A stretch of DNA of 64,000 nt from assembly GCA_921293015.1 (NCBI GenBank), contig OV121093.1:1550001-1614000 (forward strand). The letters run 5' to 3'. Shown here piece after piece: positions 56,451 through 64,000 of this stretch. Numbering within the stretch: position 1 is the stretch's first letter; each line of letters begins with the position of its first letter. Position numbers and translations under genes: made by a program. Origin of the DNA: Phorcus lineatus (Eukaryota; Mollusca; Gastropoda; Trochida; Trochidae). The notes under the pieces are model-generated. The model was not told where the DNA came from. It worked only from the letters and a program-made list of their open reading frames with translations, and made no database searches.

Positions 56451-57011
56451 GCTTTTCTGCTGAGCTCCGCCCGACCCCTTGTAGTCGCAATTTTCACTCG
56501 CCTGGGTGTCGCAGTAAAGGAAATGAGGAAAGCTAAATAGTCGGCAGTCTAGAAGATGCCATATGCGCTGCTCCCTCTTCTTAGACATAAACACAACTTT
56601 GTGACATAATTTTCTTTCAGATTGGTAGGTTAGCCAGCTCTTTACTTGACATCAGAACGCCCTAAGAGGATGGCATGAAACGTTGCACCTACGTCACGTA
56701 CGTGCGCCGGATGAAGTCGAAACTCTGAGTCCACAGCAGTGGGCGCTTGGAAATGGTATCGGATAGAAATTAAAGTTATTTCAGGAGTGTTTTGCGTCTC
56801 GTAATAAAGACAAAAGGATAGAAACACTTTCAAAGTTGACATAATTTGTAGGTTAAGTGTTTTTTATTGCATTGACTGAATGTAAAGACAACTCAGAGAC
56901 TTGGAAGGTGTGCATTTTTTTTATTTAGATCGACAGCTCACAGAGAGAGATGTAACATGAAACATTTGTACAGAGAAGAGCAATTAAAGTTCTCATTTTT
57001 AGTTTGTATAT

Positions 57012-57175
57012 CAGGGGAGAGCGCGAACGCAGTCCCCCACACTTATAAATTGCGCACCCGAGTCTTCCACATTTGGGAAGATCGCAGGGGTCAACCAAGC
57101 CGAGGTGCAATGGAAAGGTCTCGCCCCGGGCCCACAGCCTTGCGGATCACTGTAGAGCCTGTGCCAGGTAAGTAT
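57012..57175 (-). ncRNA. U1 snRNA gene, unit D2
   Basis: Matches the reference gene; 725 bp from unit D1. Confidence 0.93.
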
Positions 57176-57735
57176 GCTTTTCTGCTGAGCTCCGCCCGAC
57201 CCCTTGTAGTCGCAATTTTCACTCGCCTGGGTGTCGCAGTAAAGGAAATGAGGAAAGCTAAATAGTCGGCAGTCTAGAAGATGCCATATGCGCTGCTCCC
57301 TCTTCTTAGACATAAACACAACTTTGTGACATAATTTTCTTTCAGATTGGTAGGTTAGCCAGCTCTTTACTTGACATCAGAACGCCCTAAGAGGATGGCA
57401 TGAAACGTTGCACCTACGTCACGTACGTGCGCCGGATGAAGTCGAAACTCTGAGTCCACAGCAGTGGGCGCTTGGAAATGGTATCGGATAGAAATTAAAG
57501 TTATTTCAGGAGTGTTTTGCGTCTCGTAATAAAGACAAAAGGATAGAAACACTTTCAAAGTTGACATAATTTGTAGGTTAAGTGTTTTTTATTGCATTGA
57601 CTGAATGTAAAGACAACTCAGAGACTTGGAAGGTGTGCATTTTTTTTATTAGATCGACAGCTCACAGAGAGAGATGTAACATGAAACATTTGTACAGAGA
57701 AGAGCAATTAAAGTTCTCATTTTTAGTTTGTATAT

Positions 57736-57899
57736 CAGGGGAGAGCGCGAACGCAGTCCCCCACACTTATAAATTGCGCACCCGAGTCTTCCACATTTGG
57801 GAAGATCGCAGGGGTCAACCAAGCCGAGGTGCAATGGAAAGGTCTCGCCCCGGGCCCACAGCCTTGCGGATCACTGTAGAGCCTGTGCCAGGTAAGTAT
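57736..57899 (-). ncRNA. U1 snRNA gene, unit D3
   Basis: RNA matches the reference. One T is missing near 57650 in the 3' flank, which fuses chance frames but does not touch the gene. Confidence 0.92.
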
Positions 57900-58460
57900 G
57901 CTTTTCTGCTGAGCTCCGCCCGACCCCTTGTAGTCGCAATTTTCACTCGCCTGGGTGTCGCAGTAAAGGAAATGAGGAAAGCTAAATAGTCGGCAGTCTA
58001 GAAGATGCCATATGCGCTGCTCCCTCTTCTTAGACATAAACACAACTTTGTGACATAATTTTCTTTCAGATTGGTAGGTTAGCCAGCTCTTTACTTGACA
58101 TCAGAACGCCCTAAGAGGATGGCATGAAACGTTGCACCTACGTCACGTACGTGCGCCGGATGAAGTCGAAACTCTGAGTCCACAGCAGTGGGCGCTTGGA
58201 AATGGTATCGGATAGAAATTAAAGTTATTTCAGGAGTGTTTTGCGTCTCGTAATAAAGACAAAAGGATAGAAACACTTTCAAAGTTGACATAATTTGTAG
58301 GTTAAGTGTTTTTTATTGCATTGACTGAATGTAAAGACAACTCAGAGACTTGGAAGGTGTGCATTTTTTTTATTTAGATCGACAGCTCACAGAGAGAGAT
58401 GTAACATGAAACATTTGTACAGAGAAGAGCAATTAAAGTTCTCATTTTTAGTTTGTATAT

Positions 58461-58624
58461 CAGGGGAGAGCGCGAACGCAGTCCCCCACACTTATAAATT
58501 GCGCACCCGAGTCTTCCACATTTGGGAAGATCGCAGGGGTCAACCAAGCCGAGGTGCAATGGAAAGGTCTCGCCCCGGGCCCACAGCCTTGCGGATCACT
58601 GTAGAGCCTGTGCCAGGTAAGTAT
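58461..58624 (-). ncRNA. U1 snRNA gene, unit D4
   Basis: RNA matches the reference. One A is missing near 58696, about 70 bp upstream of the start and just outside the candidate PSE. Confidence 0.92.
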
Positions 58625-59184
58625 GCTTTTCTGCTGAGCTCCGCCCGACCCCTTGTAGTCGCAATTTTCACTCGCCTGGGTGTCGCAGTAAAGGAATGAG
58701 GAAAGCTAAATAGTCGGCAGTCTAGAAGATGCCATATGCGCTGCTCCCTCTTCTTAGACATAAACACAACTTTGTGACATAATTTTCTTTCAGATTGGTA
58801 GGTTAGCCAGCTCTTTACTTGACATCAGAACGCCCTAAGAGGATGGCATGAAACGTTGCACCTACGTCACGTACGTGCGCCGGATGAAGTCGAAACTCTG
58901 AGTCCACAGCAGTGGGCGCTTGGAAATGGTATCGGATAGAAATTAAAGTTATTTCAGGAGTGTTTTGCGTCTCGTAATAAAGACAAAAGGATAGAAACAC
59001 TTTCAAAGTTGACATAATTTGTAGGTTAAGTGTTTTTTATTGCATTGACTGAATGTAAAGACAACTCAGAGACTTGGAAGGTGTGCATTTTTTTTATTTA
59101 GATCGACAGCTCACAGAGAGAGATGTAACATGAAACATTTGTACAGAGAAGAGCAATTAAAGTTCTCATTTTTAGTTTGTATAT

Positions 59185-59348
59185 CAGGGGAGAGCGCGAA
59201 CGCAGTCCCCCACACTTATAAATTGCGCACCCGAGTCTTCCACATTTGGGAAGATCGCAGGGGTCAACCAAGCCGAGGTGCAATGGAAAGGTCTCGCCCC
59301 GGGCCCACAGCCTTGCGGATCACTGTAGAGCCTGTGCCAGGTAAGTAT
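59185..59348 (-). ncRNA. U1 snRNA gene, unit D5
   Basis: Matches the reference gene. The unit boundary beyond it has a nine-T instead of an eight-T run near 59813. Confidence 0.92.
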
Positions 59349-59910
59349 GCTTTTCTGCTGAGCTCCGCCCGACCCCTTGTAGTCGCAATTTTCACTCGCC
59401 TGGGTGTCGCAGTAAAGGAAATGAGGAAAGCTAAATAGTCGGCAGTCTAGAAGATGCCATATGCGCTGCTCCCTCTTCTTAGACATAAACACAACTTTGT
59501 GACATAATTTTCTTTCAGATTGGTAGGTTAGCCAGCTCTTTACTTGACATCAGAACGCCCTAAGAGGATGGCATGAAACGTTGCACCTACGTCACGTACG
59601 TGCGCCGGATGAAGTCGAAACTCTGAGTCCACAGCAGTGGGCGCTTGGAAATGGTATCGGATAGAAATTAAAGTTATTTCAGGAGTGTTTTGCGTCTCGT
59701 AATAAAGACAAAAGGATAGAAACACTTTCAAAGTTGACATAATTTGTAGGTTAAGTGTTTTTTATTGCATTGACTGAATGTAAAGACAACTCAGAGACTT
59801 GGAAGGTGTGCATTTTTTTTTATTTAGATCGACAGCTCACAGAGAGAGATGTAACATGAAACATTTGTACAGAGAAGAGCAATTAAAGTTCTCATTTTTA
59901 GTTTGTATAT

Positions 59911-60074
59911 CAGGGGAGAGCGCGAACGCAGTCCCCCACACTTATAAATTGCGCACCCGAGTCTTCCACATTTGGGAAGATCGCAGGGGTCAACCAAGCC
60001 GAGGTGCAATGGAAAGGTCTCGCCCCGGGCCCACAGCCTTGCGGATCACTGTAGAGCCTGTGCCAGGTAAGTAT
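59911..60074 (-). ncRNA. U1 snRNA gene, unit D6
   Basis: RNA matches the reference; 726 bp from unit D5 because of the extra T. Confidence 0.92.
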
Positions 60075-60635
60075 GCTTTTCTGCTGAGCTCCGCCCGACC
60101 CCTTGTAGTCGCAATTTTCACTCGCCTGGGTGTCGCAGTAAAGGAAATGAGGAAAGCTAAATAGTCGGCAGTCTAGAAGATGCCATATGCGCTGCTCCCT
60201 CTTCTTAGACATAAACACAACTTTGTGACATAATTTTCTTTCAGATTGGTAGGTTAGCCAGCTCTTTACTTGACATCAGAACGCCCTAAGAGGATGGCAT
60301 GAAACGTTGCACCTACGTCACGTACGTGCGCCGGATGAAGTCGAAACTCTGAGTCCACAGCAGTGGGCGCTTGGAAATGGTATCGGATAGAAATTAAAGT
60401 TATTTCAGGAGTGTTTTGCGTCTCGTAATAAAGACAAAAGGATAGAAACACTTTCAAAGTTGACATAATTTGTAGGTTAAGTGTTTTTTATTGCATTGAC
60501 TGAATGTAAAGACAACTCAGAGACTTGGAAGGTGTGCATTTTTTTTATTTAGATCGACAGCTCACAGAGAGAGATGTAACATGAAACATTTGTACAGAGA
60601 AGAGCAATTAAAGTTCTCATTTTTAGTTTGTATAT

Positions 60636-60799
60636 CAGGGGAGAGCGCGAACGCAGTCCCCCACACTTATAAATTGCGCACCCGAGTCTTCCACATTTGG
60701 GAAGATCGCAGGGGTCAACCAAGCCGAGGTGCAATGGAAAGGTCTCGCCCCGGGCCCACAGCCTTGCGGATCACTGTAGAGCCTGTGCCAGGTAAGTAT
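60636..60799 (-). ncRNA. U1 snRNA gene, unit D7
   Basis: RNA matches the reference. One extra C near 60822 lies about 20 bp upstream of the start, between the start and the candidate PSE. Confidence 0.91.
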
Positions 60800-61362
60800 G
60801 CTTTTCTGCTGAGCTCCGCCCCGACCCCTTGTAGTCGCAATTTTCACTCGCCTGGGTGTCGCAGTAAAGGAAATGAGGAAAGCTAAATAGTCGGCAGTCT
60901 AGAAGATGCCATATGCGCTGCTCCCTCTTCTTAGACATAAACACAACTTTGTGACATAATTTTCTTTCAGATTGGTAGGTTAGCCAGCTCTTTACTTGAC
61001 ATCAGAACGCCCTAAGAGGATGGCATGAAACGTTGCACCTACGTCACGTACGTGCGCCGGATGAAGTCGAAACTCTGAGTCCACAGCAGTGGGCGCTTGG
61101 AAATGGTATCGGATAGAAATTAAAGTTATTTCAGGAGTGTTTTGCGTCTCGTAATAAAGACAAAAGGATAGAAACACTTTCAAAGTTGACATAATTTGTA
61201 GGTTAAGTGTTTTTTATTGCATTGACTGAATGTAAAGACAACCTCAGAGACTTGGAAGGTGTGCATTTTTTTTATTTAGATCGACAGCTCACAGAGAGAG
61301 ATGTAACATGAAACATTTGTACAGAGAAGAGCAATTAAAGTTCTCATTTTTAGTTTGTATAT

Positions 61363-61524
61363 CAGGGGAGAGCGCGAACGCAGTCCCCCACACTTATAAA
61401 TTGCGCACCCGAGTCTCCACATTTGGGAAGATCGCAGGGGTCAACCAAGCCGAGGTGCAATGGAAAGGTCTCGCCCCGGCCCACAGCCTTGCGGATCACT
61501 GTAGAGCCTGTGCCAGGTAAGTAT
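61363..61524 (-). ncRNA. U1 snRNA gene, unit D8, two one-nt deletions
   Basis: 162 nt. One base is missing in the stem-loop III region (near 61415) and one in the G/C run before stem-loop II (near 61478). An extra C lies in the 3' flank near 61242. The RNA may be defective, or these are sequence errors. Confidence 0.82.
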
Positions 61525-62086
61525 GCTTTTCTGCTGAGCTCCGCCCGACCCCTTGTAGTCGCAATTTTCACTCGCCTGGGTGTCGCAGTAAAGGAAATGA
61601 GGAAAGCTAAATAGTCGGCAGTCTAGAAGATGCCATATGCGCTGCTCCCTCTTCTTAGACATAAACACAACTTTGTGACATAATTTTCTTTCAGATTGGT
61701 AGGTTAGCCAGCTCTTTACTTGACATCAGAACGCCCTAAGAGGATGGCATGAAACGTTGCACCTACGTCACGTACGTGCGCCGGATGAAGTCGAAACTCT
61801 GAGTCCACAGCAGTGGGCGCTTGGAAATGGTATCGGATAGAAATTAAAGTTATTTCAGGAGTGTTTTGCGTCTCGTAATAAAGACAAAAGGATAGAAACA
61901 CTTTCAAAGTTGACATAATTTGTAGGTTAAGTGTTTTTTATTGCATTGACTGAATGTAAAGACAACTCAGAGACTTGGAAGGTGTGCATTTTTTTTTATT
62001 TAGATCGACAGCTCACAGAGAGAGATGTAACATGAAACATTTGTACAGAGAAGAGCAATTAAAGTTCTCATTTTTAGTTTGTATAT

Positions 62087-62250
62087 CAGGGGAGAGCGCG
62101 AACGCAGTCCCCCACACTTATAAATTGCGCACCCGAGTCTTCCACATTTGGGAAGATCGCAGGGGTCAACCAAGCCGAGGTGCAATGGAAAGGTCTCGCC
62201 CCGGGCCCACAGCCTTGCGGATCACTGTAGAGCCTGTGCCAGGTAAGTAT
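62087..62250 (-). ncRNA. U1 snRNA gene, unit D9
   Basis: RNA matches the reference. Its candidate PSE lacks one T (62288-62307), the upstream region has an extra A near 62474, and a T-run near 61989 is one longer. Confidence 0.89.
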
Positions 62251-62287
62251 GCTTTTCTGCTGAGCTCCGCCCGACCCCTTGTAGTCG

Positions 62288-62307
62288 CAATTTCACTCGC
62301 CTGGGTG
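62288..62307 (-). promoter_or_regulatory. Candidate PSE with one-base deletion, unit D9
   Basis: The AAAA run of the sense strand is AAA here, so the element is 20 instead of 21 nt. Confidence 0.4.
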
Positions 62308-62812
62308 TCGCAGTAAAGGAAATGAGGAAAGCTAAATAGTCGGCAGTCTAGAAGATGCCATATGCGCTGCTCCCTCTTCTTAGACATAAACACAACTTTG
62401 TGACATAATTTTCTTTCAGATTGGTAGGTTAGCCAGCTCTTTACTTGACATCAGAACGCCCTAAGAGGATGGCAATGAAACGTTGCACCTACGTCACGTA
62501 CGTGCGCCGGATGAAGTCGAAACTCTGAGTCCACAGCAGTGGGCGCTTGGAAATGGTATCGGATAGAAATTAAAGTTATTTCAGGAGTGTTTTGCGTCTC
62601 GTAATAAAGACAAAAGGATAGAAACACTTTCAAAGTTGACATAATTTGTAGGTTAAGTGTTTTTTTATTGCATTGACTGAATGTAAAGACAACTCAGAGA
62701 CTTGGAAGGTGTGCATTTTTTTTATTTAGATCGACAGCTCACAGAGAGAGATGTAACATGAAACATTTGTACAGAGAAGAGCAATTAAAGTTCTCATTTT
62801 TAGTTTGTATAT

Positions 62813-62976
62813 CAGGGGAGAGCGCGAACGCAGTCCCCCACACTTATAAATTGCGCACCCGAGTCTTCCACATTTGGGAAGATCGCAGGGGTCAACCAAG
62901 CCGAGGTGCAATGGAAAGGTCTCGCCCCGGGCCCACAGCCTTGCGGATCACTGTAGAGCCTGTGCCAGGTAAGTAT
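62813..62976 (-). ncRNA. U1 snRNA gene, unit D10
   Basis: RNA matches the reference. An extra T near 62661 and an extra G near 63066 lie in its two flanks. Confidence 0.91.
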
Positions 62977-63517
62977 GCTTTTCTGCTGAGCTCCGCCCGA
63001 CCCCTTGTAGTCGCAATTTTCACTCGCCTGGGTGTCGCAGTAAAGGAAATGAGGAAAGCTAAATAGGTCGGCAGTCTAGAAGATGCCATATGCGCTGCTC
63101 CCTCTTCTTAGACATAAACACAACTTTGTGACATAATTTTCTTTCAGATTGGTAGGTTAGCCAGCTCTTTACTTGACATCAGAACGCCCTAAGAGGATGG
63201 CATGAAACGTTGCACCTACGTCACGTACGTGCGCCGGATGAAGTCGAAACTCTGAGTCCACAGCAGTGGGCGCTTGGAAATGGTATCGGATAGAAATTAA
63301 AGTTATTTCAGGAGTGTTTTGCGTCTCGTAATAAAGACAAAAGGATAGAAACACTTTCAAAGTTGACATAATTTGTAGGTTAAGTGTTTTTTATTGCATT
63401 GACTGAATGTAAAGACAACTCAGAGACTTGGAAGGTGTGCATTTTTTTTATTTAGATCGACAGCTCACAGAGAGAGATGTAACATGAAACATTTGTACAG
63501 AGAAGAGCAATTAAAGT

Positions 63518-63529
63518 TCTCATTTTTTG
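63518..63529 (-). terminator. Candidate 3' box shifted by a 4-nt deletion, unit D11
   Basis: The AAAATGAGA core is kept, but four bases between it and the U1 3' end are missing, so it starts 9 rather than 13 nt after the transcript. Confidence 0.45.
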
Positions 63530-63534
63530 TATAT

Positions 63535-63698
63535 CAGGGGAGAGCGCGAACGCAGTCCCCCACACTTATAAATTGCGCACCCGAGTCTTCCACATTTGGG
63601 AAGATCGCAGGGGTCAACCAAGCCGAGGTGCAATGGAAAGGTCTCGCCCCGGGCCCACAGCCTTGCGGATCACTGTAGAGCCTGTGCCAGGTAAGTAT
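63535..63698 (-). ncRNA. U1 snRNA gene, unit D11
   Basis: 164 nt, RNA matches the reference. An extra A lies near 63841 upstream. The palindrome near -250 is inside the window; the rest of the spacer is cut at 64000. Confidence 0.91.
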
Positions 63699-64000
63699 GC
63701 TTTTCTGCTGAGCTCCGCCCGACCCCTTGTAGTCGCAATTTTCACTCGCCTGGGTGTCGCAGTAAAGGAAATGAGGAAAGCTAAATAGTCGGCAGTCTAG
63801 AAGATGCCATATGCGCTGCTCCCTCTTCTTAGACATAAACAACAACTTTGTGACATAATTTTCTTTCAGATTGGTAGGTTAGCCAGCTCTTTACTTGACA
63901 TCAGAACGCCCTAAGAGGATGGCATGAAACGTTGCACCTACGTCACGTACGTGCGCCGGATGAAGTCGAAACTCTGAGTCCACAGCAGTGGGCGCTTGGA

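Larger units (their letters stand above)
55702..64000 (-). repeat. U1 snRNA tandem array D (725-bp units, runs off the window)
   Basis: Eleven U1 genes after LINE copy 4. Spacing varies by a base or more from about 57.6 kb on (724-727 bp), from mostly one-base indels in or beside short homopolymers. The array is still in progress at the window end, which falls in the upstream flank of unit D11. Confidence 0.96.

Noticed and set aside
3898-64000. Centromeric or telomeric satellite
   Set aside because: Each unit carries a structured U1 RNA gene with candidate promoter and 3' box, so this is an snRNA gene array rather than a non-coding satellite.

Overview
The window is animal-type nuclear DNA. 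It is a head-to-tail array of a 725-bp unit, each unit carrying one U1 small nuclear RNA gene on the minus strand, and it is interrupted four times by near-identical copies of one non-LTR retrotransposon (LINE), also on the minus strand. The U1 call rests on a 164-nt transcript model. It has the 5' splice-site-pairing end (ATACTTACCTG), four stem-loops, an ATTGCAC loop II and a U1-type terminal stem-loop. The LINE encodes a CCHC zinc-knuckle ORF1 and an ORF2 with an APE-type endonuclease and a reverse transcriptase, with no RNase H seen. That layout fits the Tx1/L1 group known from animals. The species cannot be named from this sequence.

Layout: LINE copy 1 (1-3895, 3' part outside the window); U1 array A (3898-22636, 24 near-full-length genes plus one with a 101-nt internal deletion); LINE copy 2 (22637-28067, complete); U1 array B (28068-38209, 13 genes); LINE copy 3 (38210-43624, complete); U1 array C (43625-51476, 10 genes); LINE copy 4 (about 51473-55701, 3' end deleted); U1 array D (55702-64000, 11 genes, continuing out of the window). 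No gene unrelated to U1 or the LINE was found.

The main observation is that every LINE copy sits at the same place inside a U1 gene and in the same orientation. U1 nucleotides 1-22 or 1-24 lie directly upstream of the element. Where the 3' junction is preserved, U1 resumes at nucleotide 33 right after the poly(A) tail, so the cut falls in the stem-loop I loop that U1-70K binds. This is the signature of a U1 snRNA gene-specific LINE. The U1 promoter stays intact upstream of each copy and could drive element transcription from the U1 start. The first AUG in such an RNA is the ORF1 start, in a strong Kozak context.

The arrays are strongly homogenised: most units are exactly 725 bp with no visible change. 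The exceptions are informative. They include a unit with a changed splice-site-pairing nucleotide (C9U), a shared SNP in two units three repeats apart, and a rising density of one-base indels toward the right end that may be assembly error. All U1 unit comparisons were made by eye from spacing, local reading and interrupted reading frames, so scattered substitutions may have been missed.
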